Positions 31,501 to 42,772 of a stretch of 64,000 bases of DNA are shown one piece after another. Position 1 is the stretch's first letter. Each line of letters begins with the position of its first letter. A model generated the notes under the pieces. That model did no database searches. It saw only the letters and a program-made list of their open reading frames with translations, and had not been told where the DNA came from. A program made the position numbers and the translations under genes. The stretch is taken from assembly GCF_027579695.1 (NCBI RefSeq), contig NC_083570.1, positions 5,673,001-5,737,000 on the forward strand, in the 5' to 3' direction. The DNA is from Neoarius graeffei. Taxonomy: Eukaryota > Chordata > Actinopteri > Siluriformes > Ariidae.

Positions 31501-32357
31501 TTTTTACAGCAGTTTTCTTGGTCTCTAAAAATAGTGTACAAAACTAAAATTAGACATTATCTGTAAATCAACAATCTATCTGTTATTCTAGGTATTATGA
31601 CAGTAATAAACTACATTTCTCTTTTTTTTACAGAAAAATACCATATTCATTTTACAGGATCTTTTCAGTTTTCTTAAAATACATACAAATTCATGTAAAA
31701 TGACTATCTGTAATTAAATATGTAGCCTGGTATATTAAAGTTTGTCCATACTAACAATATTAACATTTCTCTGTAATTTTAAGGTAAATCTTATTTTTAT
31801 TTGCATGTAATTATACATTCAACCTGTAATTAACTATGTAGCTTGTTATATAAAAGGTTTACTGGTAAGTCTACTAACAATCTAATGTTTTTCTCTGTAA
31901 TTTTAAAGTAAATCTTATTCACAATCTTGTTCACTAGTACTTGTATGGTATGTATAAAAGTGCTGGTGTAGACTTATATACTTTAATATTCAAACTGTAA
32001 TTCTGGATATAATGCCAATGAATCTGACAAAAATAAAATGAGGAAAGGCAAAGTCAGGAAAAAGGATTGCAATAGTCCAGGCAGGAAGTAGCAACAACGA
32101 TTAGCTTCTTGCTGTTGAATGTTTTATTCAAACATTCATCAATGCATTTACACTTAATGATAAGGGCATCATGAACCCCCAGAGTGCTCTTTTGAATGAA
32201 GGGCCTCCAAATTGAAGCTTCAATTTGTGTGTGCCAAACAGGCCTAACACATGAACAAGTCTGATGCACCTTATATCGAACAATAACATGCCAGCCGCAG
32301 AGTGAGACACTGAGAACAGAAATCTTCAATCTATTGCAAGTAAATAAAAATAAAAAA

Positions 32358-32411
<54 letters not shown>

Positions 32412-32779
32412 GCTGTGCTTACAAAAAGTTTGTCTCAAATGAATTAACACTTCAATAACATTCATCAACTTATTTCAATGCACTGTTCTACTTGGAAACC
32501 TTTGGTCCTGGCATTCACATGGACACGTGTTTGTTGGGTGAGGTAGTGATCTCACCCTTTTACTCTGTCCATTCAAAATTGGCAATTTTGGAAATGAGGC
32601 TCAGCACCCTTGGGTTGACAGCATACTGACGTCCCTTTGCTTTTCGCTCGACTTTGGTCCCTTGATCTGGGTTGATTCTGAAGATGCATCTGTTGGAAAA
32701 ACATTTAACACAAACCATTCAGAGAAAACTAATGTTGGCATTAAAGCCAGTGAAACAGCATCTTTAGATACAAAGTTAA
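31501..32779. other. AT-rich non-coding stretch with (AT)n microsatellite
   Basis: The motifs CTGTAATTA and TTTCTCTGTAATTTTAA recur between 31550 and 31930, suggesting an old AT-rich transposon. An AT dinucleotide run spans about 32361-32408. No gene supported. Confidence 0.45.
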
Positions 32780-33673
32780 AGGCCCGGTCCCACTGCACTT
32801 ACGGATGCAAAGAGGATGTAAAACGTAAAAAAATCTTTGCCATCCGTTGGAAAACGCTATGCATCCGTTGTGTACTCATTGCATACATGCTTCATATGCT
32901 CTATCCATCGAGCATCCGTCCACTGTGATTTCATCCGCGCAAGAAGTTTTGAGCTGCACAAAACTTTTAGAACGGATGAACTTTCCGCCGTGTACGATGT
33001 AAATCCGCGACATATACGAGCAACAAACATTCTATGTCCATTATCATCCGTTAAACGTCTGCTGTATCCTCTCTGCATCCTCTGGGCATCCTCGCAACTC
33101 ACATCCGCTGCAGCTGAAAATGGAAAGAGGGAGGAAAGATAAGGTACATGAAACGTCTATTCATCGTTAGTAGCACGGAAATAGAAAGGATGTAAGCGTA
33201 TGCATCTCATATATAAAGTATTCAAAACGGACAAAGCGTTTATATCTGGGATGTATCTCGTATATTTAGGATGTCTGGAGTATGTCTAGAGTATGTAGAA
33301 GGACACCTAGCGCAGTGAACGGTCTGCATCCGATATACATCCGCGCAACATCCCCTTTGTTTCCGTTAGGCGTACGTGATGCATCCCCTTCACCCGCTAT
33401 GCATCCGCTCTTTCTGCTATGTGTCCGCTTCTCAGTTATCACCGGTAACCCCTTCGGAGCTGTCATCCACTTCCATCCGCTAGGCTTCCTATGAACATGT
33501 GTTTAACATCCCCGCTATATACTACCCACGTCCGGTCTTTTCCGTTCTGTTTTCGCCAATTTTGTCCATTTCTGGAGCGGATGAAAACGAATATAGCCAC
33601 CCCCGAAATTTTGCTCGTCCGCTGTGTCCTTTTTGCATACGTTTTGTGTCCATCGGCCAGTGGGACCGGGCCT
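32780..33673. mobile_element. Harbinger-type element with TAA target site and dense CATCCG motifs
   Basis: AGGCCCGGTCCCACTG and CAGTGGGACCGGGCCT form perfect 16-bp inverted ends. TAA lies on both sides (32777-32779, 33674-33676). The interior contains many copies of CATCCG/CGGATG. No transposase frame; non-autonomous. Confidence 0.88.
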
Positions 33674-33830
33674 TAATACGTTTTCACAAAGCTACACTAT
33701 GCAATTTCCAATCATTAGAGGGGGTTGGGAGTAGAAATGCACTGAGACTCCTAACTTGAGCAGTATGTATACGTACCGCATGTCTCAGAGCCTGTGAATA
33801 TTCTCATTCAGCCAGGTCATAGTTATCACG

Positions 33831-33998
33831 AGGAAATTTAATTGAACGCAACTGGACTTGGTTATATGTCTTTGAAGACGTTTCACCTAGGACTAGTCCT
33901 AGTCTAGTCCAGCCTAGTCAGATGAGCATGAACTGACGAAGAGGTGAAACGTCTTCAAACACATAACCAAGTCCAGTTGCATTCAATTAAATTTCCTT
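33831..33998. mobile_element. Foldback MITE
   Basis: Arms of about 58 bp pair from AGGAAATTTAATTGAACGCA to AGACGTTTCACCT and back (AGGTGAAACGTCTTC...), with a short CTAGTCC-rich loop. No TSD identified. Confidence 0.82.
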
Positions 33999-34149
33999 GA
34001 GATACGCAGGTCAGAGTTATGAGCTGGGGAGGAGTTGCCAGGTTTGAATGCTGTGTGTTTACAAACAGCAACTGGCAAATTCTACATTATCTACCTGTAA
34101 AGCAGCATGTGCATGCATTCTGAAAGTGTACCTCTGCAAGAACTCCAGA

Positions 34150-35690
34150 GTAGCGGCAAGTTCCACTGGGTAGTCAATGTTGTGCAGGTAATATGAGCAG
34201 AACATCTGGAATGCTTTGGGGAAGCTGTTCGTTGACTATGACCTGGTCCATAGCGACCATGAACATCTCGGCAGTGAGTGGGCTATTACCTGAAAACAGT
34301 GCGAGAGTATTATTACCATAGCCAGTAAATAGTTTGCTACATGTATATGGATCCCTAATGGCTAAGTAAGCCAGGAGCTGTGTTCCACACACTGCAAAAC
34401 AAGAACTGTGCCAAGTGTTTAAAAAATTACGTAAAATGATTTCTCCAGCTCTAAACATGTTTTGCAGTGTACGGTACACTCCTCCATATGTGTAAACAAA
34501 GATATTAAGTCATAACATTATTTTTTGGCACACCTACCACAGACCACAACGCAGGGTGTCCATGGTAGGTTGGTGGGGTCCACATCAGTCGCAATGGCGG
34601 GGTCATCGACATTTACTAACATTGTCTTCCTGCCCTTTAAAATGGACAAGAAGCATCAGTACAGCTGCACAAGTTTCATCACCTCCTGCCAGGGCTTGGC
34701 TCAGAATAGTGCCTGCTCTGCTGGACGGCTCAGTTTGAATAAACTGAAAATACCGCAGGATTCTTCTGAACTTGGTGGCTGTGGACTCTTCAAAGCTGTC
34801 ATCAATCTGGACACCTGTTAGTTCTCTGAAATGAAGCCTCATTCCAATTTCCTGGCAGAGGAAAGGCCATTCCTTAAGGATCTCTTCTGTCTCCTTCAGT
34901 CCTGACAGTATGTCTCTCCTCTGTGAGGGAAACGTCTCAACCATCAGTCTTTCTATTTTCTTTGCATCTTTGTCTTTGAACATCTTCATTAGTTCTTGTT
35001 TTTGCTTATCTTTTGTTTCACCAGCAGGAAGCTCTGGGTCAGGATTAATGCAGCCATATGCATCTCTGCATGCTTTTTTTGCATTGTCAGGAGTGTCACT
35101 TTCAGAAAGCCTTTTCTGGGCAGGAGCTTGGAATCGTCTATAGTTATCAATCCAAGATATGAACTGTTTCACAAGCGAGTCATGCCCAGTACCGACAACC
35201 TGGCCCTCAATCTCATCTCGGAAGGATTTTGGGTAGTGAATTACCATTTTCCTTGCAAATTCAGTGATGTGCCTCTTTCCAGGTTTCTTGCATACAGTCA
35301 GTATTTCAGCAGTGACAATCCTAATAATCTCCCTTCTCTCTGTTGCAGTCGGTCTCTTCTCAGTATCCAACACCCTTCTTGTATTTGAGGGCATCTTATT
35401 CCAGGGTATTTCAAAGCTGGAATGCCAGCTACTATCTTCTCTGGCTAAAAGTGAGGAGCCACTCTCTGAAGTAGTAGGGGAGGCTTGACTTCTCATGGCT
35501 GTGACTGAGACTGGGCTCCTTGTGGCAGTGGACTTCGGCGTGGTGTCGATATCATCAGTGTCACACACACAAATGATTCTTCACCAGTGCTCGCCTCTTC
35601 AATTTCACTGGTAAGTAATGAGGAGGAATCATCCTCTCTCATAACTGAGGGTGAACCTGAATTAACAAAAGGACACATTCATGTCAGTCA
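34150..35690 (-). pseudogene. Decayed multi-exon gene of the fish SAMD3-like family
   Basis: On the minus strand an exon starts near 35658 after TTTGTTAATTCAG, and coding runs to a donor near 34550; another exon follows at about 34303-34140. Motifs include IPWNKMPSNTRRVLDTEKRP, RREIIRIVTAEILTVCKKPG, ARKMVIHYPKSFRDEIEGQV, LPWTPCVVVCG and DYPVELAATLEFLQR. These match proteins annotated in fish as SAMD3-like (from memory); no SAM domain is visible here. At least three frame changes break it: in an AC run near 35565, near 34635, and near 34220. The open frame at 35568-34603 is the longest intact part (321 codons). The intron is retained, so it is not a processed copy. Function unknown. Confidence 0.6.
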
Positions 35691-35789
35691 ATATCATTCA
35701 TATATAGTTTTCATTTACTGTTCTGACCAGTGAGTCAATCCTTACCTTGCAGTAGCTAATCTAGTAGTAAGTACACTGTAAACCATCAC

Positions 35790-36819
35790 TGTTGGTAGGC
35801 TAGTGTCACAAGTCGAGAGAGTTGATAATGACTCAACAAAAACTACACACTAAGATTTTATTCCTTTTTTTACAAATAATTGTAAGTATTTATTCTTGAC
35901 CAAGAAGGCAGTAATTTATTTTGTGACAAAATTGTAAGGATTTATTCTGTTCAGTTAAAATGACCTTCTGTCTCATGACATTGTTTAAAAATTCCATTCA
36001 GAACATTCTGCTTATTTTGATATGAAACGTGTATTATTGATCAGAGATGTGTCTGGACGGCGCCAAGGTCTGCAATGATGTCAGACACACCCACACACAC
36101 CCACAGCTGCATATCCAACGTGTATTTGGGATTAAAAGTTAGATTTAAAGCCATGATTTAAGTTAGTTTTATAGCTAGGATTGTGATTTAGGATTGTTAG
36201 ATTTAACCAGTCTCTTCAGTGTTGAATTTGAAATTGAAATGATTGAATGTCAGATTTAATGTTAGATTTAAAGTGCATTAAGTGATTCATGTTAGTTTTA
36301 TAGATTTGTATTAGCCTTATTGCTGCGCAAAGTGTTAAGACTTTATGATTTTAATATTTTAGAGCTTTTTAAGATCCTTTATTATTTTAGACTATTCCTG
36401 TTAAGTTACTGTGTGACCTTCCTCCAGTGAAGTGCTAGTCACTTCTTTGCTAGACTAGACATAAACATCGTCTTTGTTTAAAACATCATCGTAAAAACAT
36501 CTCGCGCGCTTTGACGTGCGTAAATGTTGAAATTGCTGAATTGCTGAAATATTATTTTGCTTATGATTGAAGGTTTCATTCACACACAGACACACACACA
36601 TAGACATATATCAAACAGTGATGTCATTTCATCAGATAACACCCACATATAATAACCCTCTGTATTCTTGTCTAATTGGGGAACTTGCGAATAAAGATGT
36701 GAACTACTTTGTGGGGTTCCTGTCTTTCTTTGTGACTAACCCCCAGACGTCTGGGTGGCACGAGGGCATTGGTCTCGAGAATCGAGAAGTTGACCGTTCT
36801 GACTGGGAGAACCCTAACA
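35790..36819 (+). mobile_element. Endogenous retrovirus 5' LTR
   Basis: It shares most of its length with the solo LTR at 4946-5849 and ends CCCTAACA. TATA-like TATAATA is at about 36649 and AATAAA at 36690. The left limit (TGTTGG at 35790) is approximate, as the first 90 bp diverge from the solo copy. A primer-binding site follows three bases after the end. Confidence 0.75.
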
Positions 36820-36822
36820 ATT

Positions 36823-36840
36823 TGGTGGCCCGTATGGGGA
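36823..36840 (+). promoter_or_regulatory. Primer-binding site, tRNA-Ile type
   Basis: TGGTGGCCCGTATGGGGA pairs with the 3' end of tRNA-Ile(AAU) as I recall it (PBS TGGTGGCCCGTACGGGGA), 17 of 18 bases. Its place just after the LTR end supports the call. Confidence 0.75.
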
Positions 36841-36944
36841 TACTTCCAATCAGGGAAGGGGTCTCTTTTAATTGATTAGTTGGGGGGGACTTCCGCCTGG
36901 TTTGTAGTATCAGAGAAAAAAAAAAAACAGTTGTTTATTTTGTT

Positions 36945-37180
36945 TGGTTATCCTCGTAGCTGGTTTACGGGAAGATTGTTTGGTTATCCTCGTGAATGAG
37001 CTGTCACAGGAAGATTGTTATCCTCATAGCTGGTTTACAGGAAGATTTTTTGTTATCCTCGTAATTGATTTACGGGAAGATTGGTTATCCTCGTGGAAGA
37101 GCCACGGGAAGATTGGTTATCCTCGTGGAAGAGCCACAGGAAGATTGGTTATCCTTGTGAATAAGCTGTCACGGGAAGAG
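36945..37180 (+). repeat. Retroviral leader minisatellite, seven 31-39-bp units
   Basis: Each unit reads GGTTATCCTCGT, a variable middle (GTGGAAGAGC, GTGAATGAGC, or AGCTGGTTT), then CACGGGAAGATT or close. The start and end of a unit are partly complementary. It sits between the primer site and the gag-like start codon. Confidence 0.85.
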
Positions 37181-37241
37181 CACGCTTTGTGACCCATAAA
37201 CCCATAATAATTAATCTCGGGACTGATTCCTTCGTACCACC

Positions 37242-37334
37242 ATGGGGGAAAATTGTATTAAGGTACCCAGACCCCGAGAAAAACCCACGGGACTGGATGA
37301 ATCGCTGTTGTTTAGCATTCTACACAAATTCTAG
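37242..37334 (+). pseudogene. Truncated gag-like start of the endogenous retrovirus
   Basis: An ATG followed by a Gly codon (MGENCIKV), as in myristoylated retroviral matrix proteins, is open for 30 codons and then meets TAG. Downstream sense can be followed only weakly in other frames. Decayed. The call rests on position (after LTR, primer site and leader) and the Met-Gly start. Confidence 0.4.
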
Positions 37335-37399
37335 ACAATTTGGCCAGCTCAGTTTTGATTTATCCTTGTTCAGGTATTTGCAATCTTTAGGAGCTGTGT

Positions 37400-39081
37400 A
37401 ATGTATATTTTATTTTTTAATTGTCTCAGCATTTATATATGGCATTACTGGATATGCCCAAAAATAATAAAACAATAACCAACTTCCAAAATCCTTATTT
37501 CCCTTATAAAATCTTTAGACGATGCAAATTAAAATAATTTACCTAAAATTTGAATGATAATTAACAATGATATATCCCAGTTACTTTTTAACAATAAACC
37601 TTAAGAATGAATACAAAGCTTCAATGTTTGACAAAAAACACAAAGTGTAAATGTTATGCGCATTTTTATCATCGTGGGAATTGATTATAGCTCTAAATAA
37701 ATATTGAAGTTTTTTTTTTTTTCAAGAATCCGTGTAAAATACGGACATTCTGTATATTCATTATAATCTCAACGAAAGCTTCACTGAATCGATTCTTTAG
37801 AACAAACTCGCATGCGTGTGAATCAATTTACTTGATTCTTGACTCAGAAACTACGGAAACCTTATTTGTATTCCTGTTTTCAAATTGTAAACAATAATCA
37901 CACTTTCATGCTGAATGAAATTAAAGTATGAACTTTCCTCAAACCATTACGTGTGCATGAACTCAAACGAATGCAGTCCATGCGTCTGTATCGATTCGCT
38001 TGATCGAGTCATTTTTATGTTTCGTCTCGAAAAAGATCCGATTCGTTTGTGAATCTCATCACTGTTAAGGAAGGAGAGAAGAGATCCTCTTCCCTCAACA
38101 TAGAATGGTTGTTTCTTAATCAATTAGTTTCAGCGTTTGGTGAGTAGATCATCTGTATTTTATTTTATATTCATTGTGTGTCGATAGTCCGAAACTTGTA
38201 ACTGGAAAGTCACGAGTGGTCCGCGAGGTGATCTCTGAACAGTCTACAAGACTATTAATGTGTTTTAATAATTAATAATGCAGCTATTAATGCAGTTTCA
38301 TGTCTAAATCCTATAAATGATGAATACGAAGTAGTTAAAACTAAGACAGAAGTATGTGACGGCAAAATTGTGATATGTGTTAATAGCATTAGAACTCCAG
38401 TTCCCATAATGCTTGTGAGCTAGGCATGCGCACTAGATGGGAGAGAAGCAGGAAGTGTTTTGTATGGCTGGACACGCCGCTGTCCAGTGTAACGTGTAAT
38501 AAAACACAAGTTTATTCAACACGCCTCATCTGTTCATCACCTAGAATAGAACAGATATGGAAAAAGTGTAATAAAAGGCATCAAATATATTTACCCTACT
38601 TGTGAATGGAAATGCCGAAAAGTTTAATGTTTAACCGAATGTTTATCTAAAACATTTTAAAACTGATCGTGTAGTGGTATTTTTATTAATCATATGTAAC
38701 GGTCATGCTGAAAATTCTAACCTTTAAATATCCTATATACTCCTGTTTCTGACGCGTTTTAGCGAGACGTGTCTGGGAAACATGCAATTAGTTCAACAGC
38801 GAGCTAACCCGCTCTTTACTTCATTTTTGACATTTTTTGAATAATTGTCGTCCTGTTATAAATATAATATTTTGAATAATTGTTCCGTCTCTGCAGTCTC
38901 TGTCTCTTTCTGGGAGATAAGGGCTCCCAGACTGAACTCGTTACAGAGAGCTATAATATAAACAAACAACCATCCATGCAAGAACAGCAGACAAGGACAC
39001 ACAGAAATCTGCAATGAGCAGAGAAACACATTATTTTTGGCACTTTCTCACATAATAATAGATTTAATATAAGTAATCTCT
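37400..39081. other. AT-rich non-coding stretch
   Basis: No gene seen. A weakly LTR-like block runs from TGTTAAGGAAGG (38063) to CGTTACA (38945), with AATAAAACACAAG near 38499, but no TSD supports it. The rest is unique-looking. Confidence 0.35.
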
Positions 39082-39289
39082 CAGGCCCGTAGCCAGCATT
39101 GTGGAGGGGGGTCTTTTTTCCCCAAAAGTGGACTTCATGTGGCCCCCTACTCCCGTACCCCCCAAATACACGAGCACACTTCAAATCTTCTAATTTAGAC
39201 TTTTTTTTATTCGTTATAAGTTCTCTGTTGTCTAACTTATTATTGTTATCTTCCTACAACTGTGCTGTGACTTCATTGCCTGTCTCTGT

Positions 39290-39450
39290 TCCTCACCTCA
39301 GTTGTCTGTTGTTTCTCTCTTCCATTGCCTGTCTCTGTTGCTCTCCTTTATTGTCTGTCTGTTGTTTCTCTCTTCCATTGCCTGTCTCTGTTGCTCTCCT
39401 TCATTGTCTGTCTGTTGTTGCCTGTCTCTGTTGCTCACTTCAGTTGTTGA
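39290..39450. repeat. Minisatellite, ~53-bp unit
   Basis: CCATTGCCTGTCTCTGTTGC ... TGTCTGTCTGTTGTTTCTCT recurs about three times with variants. It creates long but low-complexity frames on both strands (CLCCSP / DRQQQT). Confidence 0.85.
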
Positions 39451-39804
39451 GACTGAAATAATATCGCACAGCCCTATAAGGACAATTGATTTAAAATTGC
39501 CCAAATGCAGCAACAGCGGGTGTTTTCACACACACTGGTCTGAACATTTTCATTTTTCAGCTAGTGCACACGTTTCTTTTCACTCTGATCCAAATGCCAA
39601 ACCACTGACAGGGCGTCATGTTACCATGACGACTGAAAAACACGTGCTCTTAAAGTCTCGCATTTTACTGTCTTCACACCACACCACAGCTCCGATTTCC
39701 CAAGCTGAAAAAAAAATAAAAGCAGCCCCAGGTCCGACGCTACTAGTACCTAGCCATCGAGCCACCTAACTCATCTCTGTGTGTGTGTGTCACTGACACA
39801 CATA

Positions 39805-40340
39805 AGGCCTCTGCATGCTCTTGCGACAAGGCTTTCACAGATAGCTTTTCGCAGACAGTTGTAATTTATCGTTGAGCGGGGAGTAATAGGCGTGCGCGAT
39901 GTTATTCACCGGCACAACGCAAGCGGGCGCGAAGTCGCTAGGAGTAGTTGGTGGGTGTGGTTAGTGGAGTGTTTATCCTCCGGTTACTTATAATGACTAG
40001 AACTTTTTTTTTTTTTATAATGACTAGAACTGGAGTCGTATAGATGTACGTACTTCCTCAATCAACCGCTCTTCGTGCTGCTCCATCTTCGCTCGTGTTT
40101 TTAAAAATGCCGGTCGTGAAAACAAACCAAACCGGGAAAGTAGTGAAGCGGAAGGGCGTGTACAGCGGATGTAGAGTGGACCAATCAGAGCCCTCTTGTC
40201 TGCGACGCTGTCTGCGAGGCTTCTGCGGTGGTCACAATTTTTGGGAGGTGCGCGCAGAGCGTCTGCGAAGGTGGGGGGGCTACGCAGACACTATCTGCGA
40301 CACCGTCTGCGAGGACTGGGCTGTCAGCATAAATTGGCCT
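39805..40340 (-). mobile_element. Harbinger-type non-autonomous element, copy B
   Basis: The inverted counterpart of 28168-28689. It runs from AGGCCTCTGCATGCTC to ATAAATTGGCCT between ATA and ATA (39802-39804, 40341-40343). Same CpG-rich body and the same short MADF-like start in complement near 40080. Confidence 0.85.
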
Positions 40341-40919
40341 ATAGACTGACGGACGGGCTGACGCTACCCCCCACCCCCACTGATCACTCTGACAGATCGA
40401 TCTACCACTACTGTTGTAAACAAAAGAAAAACAAAGTCCTGCACTCAGCACCTTACCCATTTTGGCCCTTTTTTGGAACATGGCGCCAATATTTTGGGAC
40501 AAAATAGCAGCAGATTTCTTGCATTTTCTCTCTTAATCTTCTTTTTTCCCTATTTTCTCTTCTATCCCTCTTCGGATTCTTCTTCCTCTTCTTCTTCGCT
40601 TCAGTGTATTTGCCGGTTAGCTACCAACGGAAATGGGGGCATTACCGCCACCCACTGGATTGGGGTGTAAAGCAGTCTGAACAAAACGTGTAAACATAAA
40701 CATAGGAGAAATGAACCCATTTTTCTAACTCTCGTCCTCACTTAGTCTACTTTTCTTTTTTGATTAGTCTGGATTTGATATTGTAAATTTAAATGTGAAT
40801 CAATGTATATTCATCAGACATGAACAAATGAATAAATCTTGAGTAATCTTGAGGGGCGTGTGTGTCCGGGGCGGGGGGGGATCGAATGAACCCTCCGATC
40901 CCCCCTGGCAACGGGCCAG

Positions 40920-41580
40920 TCTCTTTATATTACTCGGTAAATTCCATATACATAAAGTCAAGATGCCCAAGACAACCAATTGTCATTCCCATTATTTTTA
41001 ATTGAATTAAAAATGTATTTTGAGTCTCTGTCACATATCGAATCCAACAAAAAGTGCTTATCAGCTATTCAATTTTATTCAAATTACATTCAGTGAAATT
41101 GTTTGTCATTTCAATTTGCCCTGTTTTATATCTCCTTTTCTTTCTTTAAACTTATTGCTCCTTATGAGGCTAAGCTTAAACATGTTCCTCCTTTTGAACT
41201 ATTGATATGAAATGTTCTGATTAACTGCTTGCTGAGTTTTAAACCTTCATACTTTTGCCTTTAAAAACCACAGAGGATATGGAATGGATAGGCTTTTAAT
41301 GTATTTAGTTAACCATAATTTTTTCAGCAAGAAACAGAGTTAACAAACGTTTACTTGAAGAATGTTGAAAAAAAATTTTTTTCCTTCCAGTGGTGTTTAT
41401 AAATCGGAGACTTGGGTTTATCTTTGTTTAACCATTAAGAAAAAACGTCATAAATTATCATGATTATGATACATTGGCTTGTATAAGTATTCATTGTCCT
41501 TGAACCTTTCCGCATTTTGTTGCACTGCAACCTGGAACTTAAATGGAATTGACATGAAACTACACAAAATATGATTCAAT
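40920..41580. other. Non-coding, nothing recognised
   Basis: AT-rich sequence without element ends, tandem repeats or supported frames. Confidence 0.4.
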
Positions 41581-41586
41581 ATTCAT

Positions 41587-42480
41587 GTGCATCCTGTTTA
41601 TGTTAAGCAGTATCTCTCTCTCTCTACAATCCTACAGTCTCTCCTCGAGCAAGGCGTGGTGAGACCATGTACCAGCTCGTATAATACACCTGTCAATCCA
41701 GTACCTAAATCTGATGGTACCTGGCGTTTTACGCCGGATTTACGCAAGATTAATGAATTGATTGTTTCTTCTGTAATGTCACAGGTTCCTGCTCATCATT
41801 GCTGTTTTTCTGTTATTGATCTCTGTTCTGCCTTTTTCACATGGGGAGGTAGTATACTTGGACACGTCAAGGTTTCATTTGACTCTCCTGCTGTTTTTTC
41901 AGCTGTAATTCAAATTCATAACGCACTCTGTGACCTCTCCCTCCCTCAGGACTGTGTGGTCTGTGTGTTCTGGTATCTGCTGAGTCACCAGAAATCTGCC
42001 AAGACACTGACACTTGCGCCTGCTCCAACATCTGGCGCACAAGGGCTTTAAGGTTTCCAGAACCAAGCTGCAATATTGCATGGACACTTAAGTATTTGAA
42101 CTTTGGAAGTTTTGAACTTTCTCAAGGTTGTCATTCTAGACACAAAACGCCCTGCAACTAAACATGCACTGATGTCTTTTCTGGGTCTTATCAATTACTG
42201 CAGACAATGGATCCCTGACTGCTCTTTTTATGACAAGCTTCTCCGTTCTGCAATCTCTCATCACGATCCACTGCAACATCCTTTGACCTGGACTGACGCT
42301 ATGGTGGTCGCTTATCACTCCCTCAAAAGCACCCTTTGTTCCGCCCCTGGGGTTACCTGATCACTTCAAGCCCTTCCACCTCTATGCCTGTGAACACCAA
42401 GGCACAGCTGTTGGCCCGGGAGCATGGGGGGGAATGCATCATTGTGTGTTTTTATCCAAAACATTCGACACTGTTGCTCA
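41587..42480 (+). pseudogene. Degenerate endogenous retrovirus pol fragment (RT and RT-RNase H junction)
   Basis: A frame at 41587-42051 contains LLEQGVVRPCTSSYNTP, PKSDGTWRFTPDLRKIN and HHCCFSVIDLCSAFF, the N-terminal half of a retroviral reverse transcriptase, then loses sense. In 42103-42360 another frame has ALMSFLGLINYCRQWIPDCS and PLTWTD, the RT connection region. The YxDD motif is missing and frames do not join. It reads as a class I/epsilon-like ERV. It is on the same strand as the LTR at 35790 and may belong to the same provirus, 4.3 kb downstream. Confidence 0.65.
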
Positions 42481-42493
42481 AGGTAGAGTCCTG

Positions 42494-42772
42494 CACTCAT
42501 CCTGTTTTATTCCTGACACCATTTTTTATCAAGAACATTATTCTGGGTCGATGAAGAATTCTTTCTCATGAACAGATTGTTGAGATGGAAATGAAGTCGG
42601 TAGATGAATATGTTTGAGATCAGAGATCCTGAGTCGCCTCAATCAGTCATTAGATGTGTCTTTGAGAAGTAGGAGAACCAGGAGGAAACCCACACTGACA
42701 CGGGTCATTTTAACATTGTTAACAGACTGAAATGAATCTCCTGAAAGGCAGAAGAAAGAAATCTGCTAGTCG
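42494..42772 (+). repeat. Third copy of the TRIM upstream segment
   Basis: It matches 1651-1935 (same strand), including TATCAAGAACATTATTCTGG, GAGTCGCCT and the first codons of the L1-like frame (GAAAGGCAGAAGAAAG), and ends where the L1 piece reads CTGCTAGT. No TRIM exon accompanies it. It follows directly on the ERV pol fragment. Confidence 0.85.

Larger units (their letters stand above)
39082..40919. mobile_element. hAT-like element with nested Harbinger copy
   Basis: CAGGCCCGTAGCCAGC at the left and CCTGGCAACGGGCCAG at the right pair at 13 of 16 positions. I could not confirm a TSD. Both ends have the CCCC/GGGG-rich subterminal sequence common in fish hAT ends. It contains a TCTGTTG-rich minisatellite and Harbinger copy B. 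Confidence 0.6.

Noticed and set aside
38063-38945. Possible LTR (TGTTAAGG ... CGTTACA, with AATAAA)
   Set aside because: No TSD, no second copy in the window, and the inverted ends match only partly.
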